Shown here: piece after piece, positions 41,224-49,132 of the stretch
How positions within the stretch are numbered: the stretch's first letter is position 1
Layout of the letters: every line of letters begins with the position of its first letter
NCBI GenBank assembly: GCA_963601575.1
Contig: CAVCFO010000011.1
Location: forward strand, 1-49,815
Source: CAG-238 sp963601575
Lineage (GTDB): Bacteria; Bacillota; Clostridia; Peptostreptococcales; Anaerovoracaceae
DNA length: 49,815 nt
Direction: 5' to 3'
Program-made: the position numbers and the translations under genes
Notes under the pieces: generated by a model
Database searches by the model: none
Told to the model about the DNA's origin: nothing
The model's input: the letters and a program-made list of their open reading frames with translations, nothing else

Positions 41224-41892
41224 TTAATATCTGCTTATGCTCTCAACCTTGTACCGATATCCGGTTACAAATTTTCCCCCTTGATGTTTCTGTACTTCCA
41301 CGGTTGCAACCACCACTTTTATCCCATGATTCGGACTTCTGTCTGCTATTCCGTCTCTCACTGCATCCCAAGCAGATGTCGACATCAATGCAATAATCAC
41401 TGCTGCGCCCGTCGCAATTGTAACACCTTGAGTAGCTGCGACAATTGTGATAAGAGCCGAAGCAATAGAAATATCAGAACTTGTAGGAGTAACTGCATCC
41501 GCCAATTTTTCATGGCTTATATAATGTGTCCTTCTTGCTACTACATCTCCTACAGCTTGGGGACTAATATTATCATTGGCCGCAATATCAAATACAGAAA
41601 ATGTTTTACCAGTATATGAGGAATATATTGTTTTCTTATCCCTGTCATAAATGAAAAATCCCTCTTCTACATTGCCCTGCAATTTTTCTACAGATACGAT
41701 GGTCTCTTTGGTGCTTTCACGAATCTTCATAACAGCGGTTCCCTCGTCATCCGTCATAGTAAAGGTTTCGTCGGAAAGTTCGGTAATGTATAGAGACCCT
41801 TCCTCCATTCCAATTTCTGTTTCCGCAAAAGCAACCGAGTCAAAGCTTAAAATTATTGATAAGCCCAGCAAAATACTCATAATCTTCTTCAT
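41224..41892 (-). CDS. Secreted protein with a small-residue-rich hydrophobic C-terminal segment
   Basis: The 222-residue product has a clear signal peptide (MKKIMSILLGLSIIL..., Ala-x-Ala near residue 23), a polar domain with strands ITELSDETFTMTDDEG and FFIYDRDKKTIYSSYTG, and a Gly/Ala/Ile/Thr hydrophobic segment (about 145-172, TIVAATQGVTIATGAAVII) followed by a basic tail. The segment resembles those of bacteriocin-like or pore-type peptides, but I recognise no family. AAAGGGG lies before the ATG at 41892. It is downstream of the PadR/DUF2812 pair by 115 bases and could be a co-regulated target. Confidence 0.65.
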   Translation of the reverse strand: MKKIMSILLGLSIILSFDSVAFAETEIGMEEGSLYITELSDETFTMTDDEGTAVMKIRESTKETIVSVEKLQGNVEEGFFIYDRDKKTIYSSYTGKTFSVFDIAANDNISPQAVGDVVARRTHYISHEKLADAVTPTSSDISIASALITIVAATQGVTIATGAAVIIALMSTSAWDAVRDGIADRSPNHGIKVVVATVEVQKHQGGKFVTGYRYKVESISRY

Positions 41893-42007
41893 TTGAATCC
41901 CCTTTCTCGCATTAAATAACAAATGCAACTTTTCAATAACGAAAATTAGATGTTAACTTTTTATGCGCCTCCTCACATGGCCTCGGTTCTAAAGCTACAT
42001 AAGAATC

Positions 42008-42892
42008 CTAAAGTATGCTGCTCCCAGCCTTCAGCAGGAGCAGAGCAATGGTTATTAAGGTGACGCACACTGCACTTGAGCAAATAACATTCGTTATTTG
42101 GCAAACGCCTTTTGACTTGAGATAGCTTGTAGCTAGGCTTACAAGGGCGACTACCATTATTAGAGCGCTTACATACACTATGCCATAAGCAAGGCTGCCA
42201 AACCCTCGCGAATCAGTTCTTGTCGCAAAGTAGACTAATGCCAGTATAAATGCTCCCGCGCATAGTCCATACTGCATCCTGCTGTGCCAATTTGCATTAG
42301 CGCATTTTCCTCCCTCTGCTAACGCTCTTTCCGACAAATTTAGCCATACTCGATAGCTTGTCAACACTGCTGCCGACGCTAAGGCTACATATAAAGTTAT
42401 AAAAATAGTCCAGAGCGTTCCATATTCATCTTGAATATTGCCGGAACACAATTTTACTATATTCTGCAATGCAAGAAAAAGCATACCGATTAGAGCTATT
42501 GCCTGGCAAGGTATAAAGGTTTTTTTCATTGCGCGGCGGATGCTATTAAGTCTAACCATCTCGTCAGTTTGCAGCTCCTGTTCCACATCATCGCAAGAAA
42601 ATATCTGCATCTGGTTCCATTCTGCTTCCTTTTTCCAGCCGCTTCGCTCGCACATTTCTTTAAGAAACTGCTGGCCCTCCGTGGGGCAAGGATTGTAATC
42701 TGATGAATCTTGACAAAATACAACAGCATATTTTTTATCTTTGGGCATTGTCCGCCTGTACTTCCACAAAAATTTGCCTGTGCTTTCTATTTCCCAGCCT
42801 TTAGCTGCCATCTTTTCCAGCCGTTTCTCCACACTTTCATAATCAATCATTGAAAAAAGTGATAATTGATATCTAGTATCGGCAGTCATCAT
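42008..42892 (-). CDS. DUF2812 domain membrane protein
   Basis: The 294-residue protein starts with a DUF2812-type region (FSMIDYESVEKRLEKMAAKGWEIESTG...KYAVVFCQDS) and continues with about five transmembrane segments (near 130-148, 163-183, 207-225, 232-252, 266-290). DUF2812 genes nearly always follow a PadR regulator, as here; overlap by ATGA confirms coupling. They are thought to act in membrane stress or antimicrobial responses; the mechanism is unknown. Confidence 0.85.
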   Translation of the reverse strand: MMTADTRYQLSLFSMIDYESVEKRLEKMAAKGWEIESTGKFLWKYRRTMPKDKKYAVVFCQDSSDYNPCPTEGQQFLKEMCERSGWKKEAEWNQMQIFSCDDVEQELQTDEMVRLNSIRRAMKKTFIPCQAIALIGMLFLALQNIVKLCSGNIQDEYGTLWTIFITLYVALASAAVLTSYRVWLNLSERALAEGGKCANANWHSRMQYGLCAGAFILALVYFATRTDSRGFGSLAYGIVYVSALIMVVALVSLATSYLKSKGVCQITNVICSSAVCVTLITIALLLLKAGSSIL

Positions 42893-43218
42893 TTAGAAGC
42901 CCCCTTTTCTAAATCGCTATACATATCATAATCTTCAATTTGCTGTTTGAGCCGCCTGCATTCATTTTCAAGAATGCTTCTCCCTTTTTCTGTTAAAATG
43001 TAGTTTCTCTTTCGGCCTTCCGCTTTTGTTTCTTGTATTATGTCTTCACCTGTAAATTGTTCTATCAGGTTATATAATGTCCCGGAACCGATTTTGACTC
43101 TGCCGTTGGTGATTTCGTCTGCCTTTTTCATTACATCTGTTCCGCAGCACTCCTCGCAAAAGCAAAGCAATACATAAAACATCTGCTCGGTTAAGGTCTG
43201 TAATTTTTCTCTTGCCAT
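42889..43218 (-). CDS. PadR family transcription regulator
   Basis: A 109-residue winged-helix protein with PadR marks: an N-terminal helix, RVKIGSGTLYNLIEQF recognition region, EGRKRNYILTEKGR wing and a short C-terminal dimer helix. Two identical AATATCGATATT palindromes overlap its promoter, implying autorepression of the padR-DUF2812 operon. AGAGGG precedes the ATG. The cysteine cluster CFCEECC near residue 20 is unusual and could sense redox or metal. Confidence 0.93.
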   Translation of the reverse strand: MAREKLQTLTEQMFYVLLCFCEECCGTDVMKKADEITNGRVKIGSGTLYNLIEQFTGEDIIQETKAEGRKRNYILTEKGRSILENECRRLKQQIEDYDMYSDLEKGASK

Positions 43219-43233
43219 ATTCCCTCTTTGTCG

Positions 43234-43283
43234 AATATCGATATTGTTTGTCTATATTATATATCGAATATCGATATTGTCAA
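43234..43283 (-). promoter_or_regulatory. padR promoter with two palindromic operators
   Basis: Minus-strand TTGACA (43278-43283), 16-base spacer and TATAAT (43256-43261). The palindrome AATATCGATATT occurs at 43267-43278, in the spacer, and at 43234-43245, near the transcription start. They lie 33 bases apart, about three helical turns. Confidence 0.85.
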
Positions 43284-43398
43284 GTGGTTTTTTCGCTTTT
43301 TTATGCACTTTTTCATATTTTTTTGCCGCATAGATTTTGTCCTCATTTGACAACTTGGACCAGGAGATCGTGTAACATAAGATGTTCTCCTCCACTCA

Positions 43399-46293
43399 TT
43401 ACAACCCATATTTCTTAATAATATACTGAAAATAGTTCTCAAGCTCATATTTTGCATCATTTGGGACGCGCCCGTATCTAAGGACCTCCGGGATTTCGAT
43501 ACTTGCGGTCTTCTTGCTGCGGGAGGTCAGATTAAATACGACCCGGAGTCTCCCTTCGAGGTGCAATGTCTTGATTTCGTATCCATTATCAAGCCAGCAC
43601 TGGCTGATGTTGCCAAAGCCTGTGCGATACCAAAATTCCTTTCTCATTGCCGTTGCTCCGAGGCTATCACCCATGATTTCCTCGATTTGCTTGAATGTCA
43701 AAGTCACGGAATTTTTATCGCAGGTTCTAAAGAACTCCGAAAGCGGCATGAGGCGCTGCCCTATAGGCTTTCTTCTGCCTTCGTCAAGCTTCTCAAGCAG
43801 CTTCATAACATCGGTAAGTGATGCGGGCACATCATCTGCGTCTATGTAGTCAAATGAGCAATATATGCATCGCTTATGAACATATGCCATGCGCGATGCG
43901 AAACGACTTCTTGACGCACAGGCTTCGACAATCGTTCGCTCCTCGTCACGCAAGATTCTATGACCGCAATAATAGCATCTCCCCTCTTGGCGGTTCCATA
44001 TCGTGCGATATACTCCTACCACATTGGATATTGCCCGCTCCTTAGATCTTGCTTCTATATAGTCGATATCTATATATGGATTTACGTTGGTTTTTACCGG
44101 TTGGTAGTCGGTAAGCAACGTGTCCGCAAGGCATTTTACGTGTGTTTCGCGTTTGCTTGGAAGTGCATAGCGATGCCTGCCCTCAAAGTCAACATACCAA
44201 TACCTTTCGAGTATTTTTTCGCGCGACCATTTCGGATGTTTTGTTTCGCATAGTTCCAGTAGTAACGCGCCGATATAAACATCCATCTTTCGAAAAGCCT
44301 CATCGGCTTCGCCTACTTTGTGATAGCTTACCCATCCGTCGATTTTGTGGTTGATTTTTTCGATCAGAGATTTCTGAGACCCTCTATAATTTTCTATCGT
44401 TTCTTTCAATGTACCCATAAAACGCTCTATAGACGCCTGCGACGGGCGCGAAAAGACCTGGTTCCCGCGCTTATAATAAGTCCTTGACATGAAATCAAAT
44501 TCGTCTTTTATATTAACAATTTGGCATTTTTCTTTGGAAAGCTCAAGCCCCCTTTCTCGCAAGAAATCGCTTGCATAGTCCATTATCTTTTCTGCCGTTT
44601 CCTTTGTTCTTGCCATGAATATAATATCATCAGCATATCGAACCATGTTGCCGTCTGCGTAGTCGATTTTCCCTGCCGGATAAAGCCTTTCGTAAACATA
44701 TTCCTGCATACCGTCCAAGGTCATATTCGCTACAATAGGCGAAATCGAGCAGCCAATTCCAACGCCGACATCCGTAGGGAAAAGTTCGCCTCCAAAAACA
44801 TATCCTGCCTCAAGAAACTGCCAAAGAATGCGGCTCGCCATCGGGATGTTTCTCACGATCCAGCCATGACTTATATTTTCATAGCATTTTCTAACATCGC
44901 CCATAAAAACCCATGTGGGCGCATCATCTCCCGATAACCCTTTTTTTATATATTCGTTTAGGTCAAAGAAAGATCGCCCCTTGCGATACGAAAACGATTT
45001 TCTGTCTCCCCATGACTCCGCAATCGGATCCAGTGCGAAAGCATAAAGGCATTGCATTGCGCGGTCATAATATGTTTCTATATGGATTCTCCGCTCTTTG
45101 CCATTTTTCGATTTCACAAGTAGAAGCCTTGCGGGCATCGCATGATAGCCTCTAGAGTCAAGCGACAGTGCAGCAGACATTTTCTCGTGCGCGCTTGACC
45201 ATCTGATGCAGTCTACTCCCATTCCGCCTGAATTGCTGCAAACATGCCTAACCGCAAGTAGCTTCGCATCTATTGAAGATACTATCTTCCTCTGCCATTT
45301 TTCTATTAGATCAGGATCCCTCGTATATGCTGATTTTGCAAGCGCCATCTGCATCGTTTCAAGATGTTTTTCTGCCTTCTCCCAGTTCACGGATCCCCAG
45401 AGGTTTGTCATGTCGGTGCGTTTGATGTGGCTAAGTGGGATGCCTCGCTCCTCAAGACGCAATAAATCGCTATATGTATATGAAAATCTCGATTTTGCCT
45501 GGCTCTGCTCCGCAGATAATCCCATTTTTTCTATTTCTATATCGAGCATAATCGGGCAGTGATCCGAGCCAAACACATCCGAAAGCATTGTCGACTCCTT
45601 GATCTTTTCTTTGATTCTATTCGAAACAAAAAAATAATCCAAGCGCCAGCCTCTGTTTTCCTTGCGTTTGAACCTTCTATTCGACCACCATGTATATTTT
45701 CCCCGTTCATCCGGATGAATATAGCGGTACGTATCCGTAAATCCGTTTTCTACGATTGCAAGGAGCGCCTCCCGTTCGGTGGACTGAAATCCCTCCGCGT
45801 TGATTTCGACCCATTTGCTTTCTTCGTAAATATCATCGTCGGATATAGGCACATTAAAATCGCCGCACAGTATTGTAGGCTTTTGGAATCTGAGATTGGT
45901 CAGATACTGTATAAGCATAAGATCCCATGTGCTGCGATAATCGCGCCTACTTTCCGAATGCTGTGAGTTCGGGACATAGCAGTTAACAAAAAAGAAATCC
46001 TCAAACTCCAATGTGATAATGCGGCCTTCCGTATCAAAGTTTGCATTTCCCATGTCGTAGCGGACATTGAGAGGTTCTTTTTTTGTGAGACACAAGGTCC
46101 CGGAATATCCTTTCTTCTTACCGCAAAATGACCAGTAAGCGTGATAGCCTTCGATTTCAATCATCGGAATCGGCTCATCTGTCTTGGTTTCCTGAAAAGC
46201 ATATATATCCGCATCGCTATCATCCAAAAATGCAGAAAGTCCATGCCCCCATGCAGCCCTGATTCCGTTTACATTCCATGATACTATTTTCAT
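43399..46293 (-). CDS. Exonuclease III-reverse transcriptase fusion (group II-intron-like RT)
   Basis: A single 964-residue frame. Residues 1-255 are a complete ExoIII/APE-type nuclease: Asn7, QETK (Glu35), CYVPNS (Tyr106), GDFN (Asp145, Asn147), Asp219 and SDHCP (Asp244, His245). Residues 298-365 resemble the RT N-terminal domain of group II-type proteins (VNWEKAEKHLETMQ, AKLLAVRHV). The RT core has FMGDVRKCYENI (Asp466), GCSISPIVANM and YADD (553-556), followed by a maturase-like X domain (INHKIDGWVSYHKVGEADEAF). A C-terminal zinc-type region has CYYC (773, 776) and HKRCIYC (806-812), but no HNH histidine pair. AAGGAGG precedes the ATG. No intron RNA domains are apparent around it. Role unknown; repair, defence or mobility are possible. 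Confidence 0.9.
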   Translation of the reverse strand: MKIVSWNVNGIRAAWGHGLSAFLDDSDADIYAFQETKTDEPIPMIEIEGYHAYWSFCGKKKGYSGTLCLTKKEPLNVRYDMGNANFDTEGRIITLEFEDFFFVNCYVPNSQHSESRRDYRSTWDLMLIQYLTNLRFQKPTILCGDFNVPISDDDIYEESKWVEINAEGFQSTEREALLAIVENGFTDTYRYIHPDERGKYTWWSNRRFKRKENRGWRLDYFFVSNRIKEKIKESTMLSDVFGSDHCPIMLDIEIEKMGLSAEQSQAKSRFSYTYSDLLRLEERGIPLSHIKRTDMTNLWGSVNWEKAEKHLETMQMALAKSAYTRDPDLIEKWQRKIVSSIDAKLLAVRHVCSNSGGMGVDCIRWSSAHEKMSAALSLDSRGYHAMPARLLLVKSKNGKERRIHIETYYDRAMQCLYAFALDPIAESWGDRKSFSYRKGRSFFDLNEYIKKGLSGDDAPTWVFMGDVRKCYENISHGWIVRNIPMASRILWQFLEAGYVFGGELFPTDVGVGIGCSISPIVANMTLDGMQEYVYERLYPAGKIDYADGNMVRYADDIIFMARTKETAEKIMDYASDFLRERGLELSKEKCQIVNIKDEFDFMSRTYYKRGNQVFSRPSQASIERFMGTLKETIENYRGSQKSLIEKINHKIDGWVSYHKVGEADEAFRKMDVYIGALLLELCETKHPKWSREKILERYWYVDFEGRHRYALPSKRETHVKCLADTLLTDYQPVKTNVNPYIDIDYIEARSKERAISNVVGVYRTIWNRQEGRCYYCGHRILRDEERTIVEACASRSRFASRMAYVHKRCIYCSFDYIDADDVPASLTDVMKLLEKLDEGRRKPIGQRLMPLSEFFRTCDKNSVTLTFKQIEEIMGDSLGATAMRKEFWYRTGFGNISQCWLDNGYEIKTLHLEGRLRVVFNLTSRSKKTASIEIPEVLRYGRVPNDAKYELENYFQYIIKKYGL

Positions 46294-46362
46294 GTCTTGC
46301 CTCCTTGCAGTTTATAGGAGGAATCGCAAAATAATTCGTCACGTTTTAATGCATAAGTGGAT

Positions 46363-46395
46363 ATTATACCACAGCTCCAAATCGCCAAGCTGTGG
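46363..46395 (-). promoter_or_regulatory. Possible promoter of the ExoIII-RT gene with inverted repeat
   Basis: On the minus strand a perfect TATAAT (46363-46368) is immediately preceded by the inverted repeat CCACAGCT-11-AGCTGTGG (46369-46395). No convincing -35 box is visible, so the repeat could be an activator site, or the hairpin could instead be the terminator of the small upstream gene. Confidence 0.45.
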
Positions 46396-46504
46396 TTCAA
46401 TGGTTCTTACCTTGCGGCAAGGGCGCCCTTATAATCAATAGAGCCATTATACCCCAAGGGGAAATGTCCTGCATATGATATGATATTTCCATCAACGCTT
46501 TCTT

Positions 46505-46723
46505 TCACTGTGAAGTATAACGATTATATTCGTCTATAGCCTCTTGTATTGCTTCCTCTGAGTAACCTCTCTTCTCAAGTTGTTCTCTGATTTTATAAGC
46601 ATAAGGCACATACTTCTGGAGTGACGCCGGTCTTCCCCCTGCAACCTGTTCCAAATCATCATCCTCTATGCCTGTTTTACCCTCCAAGGCTGCTTTGCCG
46701 GTTTTCTCAAATGTCTCCTTCAT
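46505..46723 (-). CDS. Small peptide with double-glycine-type leader (candidate RiPP or bacteriocin precursor)
   Basis: The 72-residue product has a leader-like first half ending in DDDLEQVAGG (residues about 21-30), the ELxxVxGG pattern of leaders cleaved by C39 peptidase transporters and of Nif11-type precursors. The second half (RPASLQKYVPYAYKIRE...YNRYTSQ) is Tyr- and charge-rich, with no Cys. AAAGGAG lies before the ATG; the promoter is at 46758-46786. No transporter or modifying enzyme is adjacent; the nearest modification genes are the radical SAM locus 25 kb away. Confidence 0.65.
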   Translation of the reverse strand: MKETFEKTGKAALEGKTGIEDDDLEQVAGGRPASLQKYVPYAYKIREQLEKRGYSEEAIQEAIDEYNRYTSQ

Positions 46724-46757
46724 AACACAGTTCTCCTTTCACTTGCATTTTTCTTAT

Positions 46758-46786
46758 ATATTAAAGTATAATTGGGCAGTTGTCAA
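46758..46786 (-). promoter_or_regulatory. Promoter of the double-glycine peptide gene
   Basis: Minus-strand TTGACA (46781-46786), 17-base spacer and TAATAT (46758-46763), about 35 bases before the ATG. Confidence 0.65.
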
Positions 46787-46843
46787 AACAAGAATTCGAT
46801 TTTTTCTTAATGTTTTCTCGTACATACACTCACCATCTTTAAT

Positions 46844-47791
46844 CTATACATTTTCTAAAAGCAGCCAATCAATCAAATTTATTGATTTTATGCCATCATA
46901 TGAGTTTACGGTTCCGACATCCAGCGACAAAATTATTTTCTCGTAATTGTCTTTGATTTTCCGAAGCGGAGCTATCTCCCGCATTCGAACATCCTCACTT
47001 GACATGGATTCGGTGACTTGAACATACAATTTATCGTCTGCTTTTGTGGCAATAAAATCTATCTCGGAATTGTCAATCTTGCCGATAGAAACGTCATATC
47101 CCCTCCGGAACAATTCAAAGTAAACAACATTTTCTATCGAGTGTCCTATATCGCGATCTCGAAATCCCAAAAGATAATTTCTGAGTCCAATATCCGCAAT
47201 ATAATATTTTCCAAGAGTGCGCAGGAGACCTTTTCCTTTCACATCAAACCGCTTTATCTCATAGAAAAAATACGCATCAAGCAATGCGTTCACATACGAC
47301 TGAACCGTATGAGCGCTTGGCGAGCCTTTGCGCCCGTCGGCATCAAGCAGCCCTTCGTTTACCAAAACATTGCCTATAGAGGAAACTGATATGTTGCTTC
47401 CTATATTATCTGCGAGGAACATGGTAATTTTTTTCAAAAGAATTGGGTCGCTTATCTTCTTTTGGCCCCTGCGGTTCTCACGGTCGATAATATTCCTCAT
47501 AATTACTGTAGCATAGATACCTTCAAGGAGCATTAGAGCTTTTTCCTGCTCAAGACCCACATCGGCAATACCCGGCATGCCCCCGAACCTCATATATGCG
47601 TCGAAGACCTCTCGAAGTTCATAACGCTCACCCTCCTTGTCAAATACTTGCTTGCGAACGCCGCCCAATGCGCTTTTCATTTCCTTGATTTCAAAATCGT
47701 GAAAAGTAATAAATTCAGAAAATGAGAGCGGAAATACTTTTATTTCCACACATCTGCCTGACAAGTAAGTGGCATATTCAGAGGATAGCAT
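46844..47791 (-). pseudogene. C-terminal part of an AAA_14/DUF4143 ATPase (N-terminus lost or misassembled)
   Basis: The 315-residue frame starts within the ATPase domain (MLSSEYATYLSGRCVEIKVF) and contains the DUF4143 half with EIDFIATKADDKLYVQVTES and a final NSYDGIKSINLIDWLLLENV. It lacks Walker A and B and has no ribosome binding site. The missing 125 residues are encoded beyond the gap at 47989-48365; a joined product would be about 440 residues. Upstream sequence differs from the true continuation, so this end is either a deleted second copy or an assembly branch. The intact homologue at 2655-3869 shows the expected architecture. Confidence 0.75.
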
Positions 47792-47988
47792 AATTTTTTA
47801 GAGAAATCAAGTTTTTGCATTGAAATGCACAAAAAGAAAAGAATCTGAAGATGAAGCCAGAGTTATGATAGCATGACGGTTTCCTCTCAGTCTTTCAAGC
47901 AGCCTGCGGGGACAACATATACTCNNNNNNNNNNTTTATTTCCACACATCTGCCTGACAAGTAAGTGGCATATTCAGAGGATAGCATA
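47739..47988. repeat. 54-bp duplicated segment flanking the assembly gap
   Basis: Positions 47739-47792 and 47935-47988 are identical and lie on the two sides of the N-run. The second copy starts exactly at the gap. After the shared segment the two contigs diverge (A-T-rich sequence on the left, the true gene on the right). This is the pattern of contigs broken at a graph branch and then scaffolded. Confidence 0.9.
47925..47934. other. Assembly gap (10 N)
   Basis: Ten unknown bases join two contigs. The gap length is probably a placeholder. Any reading frame across it is not real. Confidence 0.99.
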
Positions 47989-48365
47989 TAGGCATTTGAA
48001 CCTGTAACATAAATGTCGCAGTTAAAATCCACGCGGAAAGAATTGATAGCATCCTCCCAGTTAGCTATGCGCTGGACCTCATCAAAGAAAAAATACATTC
48101 TTTTGTTTGGCACAATATGCTGCTGCACATATTCGTAAAAAGAGTCGCTGTTCATGTCCTTGAAAGCATGGGATTCAAAATTCATTTCGATAATCTGGTC
48201 GCTTTCTACGCCACTTTGCTTAAGATTAAGGCTCATCAGCTTAAGCAGGCTGGATTTCCCGCAGCGACGTATTCCTGTAACTACCTTTACAGGCTCCGTG
48301 TCTTGAAACGCGATAAGCTTATTCAAATATAAATCCCTCTTTTTTAGTTCACGAGTATTGGTCAT
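47935..48365 (-). CDS. N-terminal part of an AAA_14/DUF4143 ATPase, cut by the gap
   Basis: This frame supplies the ATPase start: Walker A GIRRCGKSS, Walker B MYFFFDEVQ and the YVTGSNAYMLSSEYATYLSGR strand that continues in the left contig. AAGGAGGGA precedes the ATG. A promoter is at 48389-48417 and two palindromes lie upstream of it. It is a paralogue of the ATPase at 2655-3869, with the same motif order. Confidence 0.85.
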
Positions 48366-48388
48366 CCGGAGTCCCTCCTTTTAAGAGG

Positions 48389-48417
48389 AGTATAGCATAA
48401 ATTGGGGGCGAAATCAA
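48389..48417 (-). promoter_or_regulatory. Promoter of the second AAA_14 ATPase
   Basis: Minus-strand TTGATT (48412-48417), 17-base spacer and TATACT (48389-48394), about 24 bases before the ATG. Confidence 0.65.
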
Positions 48418-48421
48418 GTTT

Positions 48422-48479
48422 TTGCATTGAAATGCACAAAAAGAAAAGAAGGCGATAATTTTTGCACCAAAGTGCACAA
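48422..48479. repeat. Two related palindromes upstream of the AAA_14 promoter
   Basis: TTGCATTGAAATGCACAA (48422-48439) and TTGCACCAAAGTGCACAA (48462-48479) share the pattern TTGCAYYRAARTGCACAA and lie 40 bases apart. A further copy of the first is at 47815-47832 beside the truncated frame. They could be operators or small RNA stem-loops. Confidence 0.6.
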
Positions 48480-48480
48480 T

Positions 48481-48597
48481 TTAGTGATGGAATAGAAAGC
48501 CGTGTTTCTTACGAATCTCATCAAGACAAATTTGCACGTGCTCGTCTTTATCCGCCTCTATACTCAGAAGCAAAGAAATATCATCAAAGCATCCCAA
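48481..48597 (-). pseudogene. Coding-like fragment without a good start
   Basis: A 38-residue frame (LGCFDDISLLLSIEADKDEHVQ...KKHGFLFHH) has coding-like composition but starts only at a TTG and is preceded by stops. It probably is the tail of a lost gene next to the TetR remnant. No family recognised. Confidence 0.35.
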
Positions 48598-48601
48598 GGT
48601 T

Positions 48602-48884
48602 TCACATCATCACTCCCTCAATAAAGGCGGCGACAATATCTGATACGATTGCACTAAATTCTGAAATATCCTTGCCACATCCACTTTCAATCCATTTTTC
48701 AATTAACGAGCAAATCAAATTTGTCAATGTAGTGTGCATAGAAGGTGCTACGCTTGACGTTTGCAAGTTTGATGATGTCTGATACTGTTATTTTTGCAAA
48801 GCTCTTTGTTTTTAGCAATTCTCGAAAAGCCTGTTTGATTTTATCTTTGGAATGAATTGCTCTTAAATCTTCTTTTCTTGCCAC
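48602..48884 (-). pseudogene. TetR family regulator remnant (internal deletion and frameshift)
   Basis: The first 61 residues are a typical TetR DNA-binding domain (KDKIKQAFRELLKTKSFAKITVSDIIKLANVKRSTFYAHYIDKFDLL) and then a stop. In another frame, starting at 48706, 34 residues (LIEKWIESGCGKDISEF...AAFIEGVMM) look like the last helix of a TetR ligand domain. The roughly 100 residues expected between are absent. The gene is thus broken. Confidence 0.75.
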
Positions 48885-48931
48885 AAATTTCTACGACACT
48901 TGTTGCTAATTTGATGGTTGATGGTTGATAT

Positions 48932-48960
48932 TTGATATCTGTTTTCAGTATAATTATAAT
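48932..48960 (+). promoter_or_regulatory. Promoter of the Crp/Fnr regulator
   Basis: TTGATA (48932-48937), 17-base spacer and perfect TATAAT (48955-48960). The leader to the regulator is about 165-195 bases and contains a mini-frame at 49115. Confidence 0.6.
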
Positions 48961-49114
48961 CGAAATTATTAAATTATTCAGCATATGGTCAAATTATTTA
49001 TACACCTCAGTTAGTTTCGCATATCCCGAGGGATTGACAGATTCGAGGAACGGAATGTATAATGCAATAAAAGCTTGAAATTGAAGGCGAAAGAGATATA
49101 AAGCATAAGGAGAT

Positions 49115-49132
49115 ATGCGAAAGCGGCTGTGA
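49115..49132 (+). CDS. Leader mini-ORF of five codons
   Basis: ATG-CGA-AAG-CGG-CTG-TGA is preceded by AAGGAG at 49107-49112, the best ribosome binding site in this leader although spacing is short. Its TGA overlaps an ATG (TGATG) in the frame of the regulator. It could drive reinitiation, but short frames arise by chance. Confidence 0.3.
   Translation: MRKRL

Noticed and set aside
43399..46293. A group II intron inserted in a xth gene.
   Set aside because: The ExoIII part is complete and continues in frame into the RT without intervening RNA domains or splice-site-like sequences.
47895..48365. A frame running through the N-gap and ending EYMLSPQAA.
   Set aside because: The end is translated from unknown bases and the other contig; the true gene continues in the left contig through the 54-base overlap.
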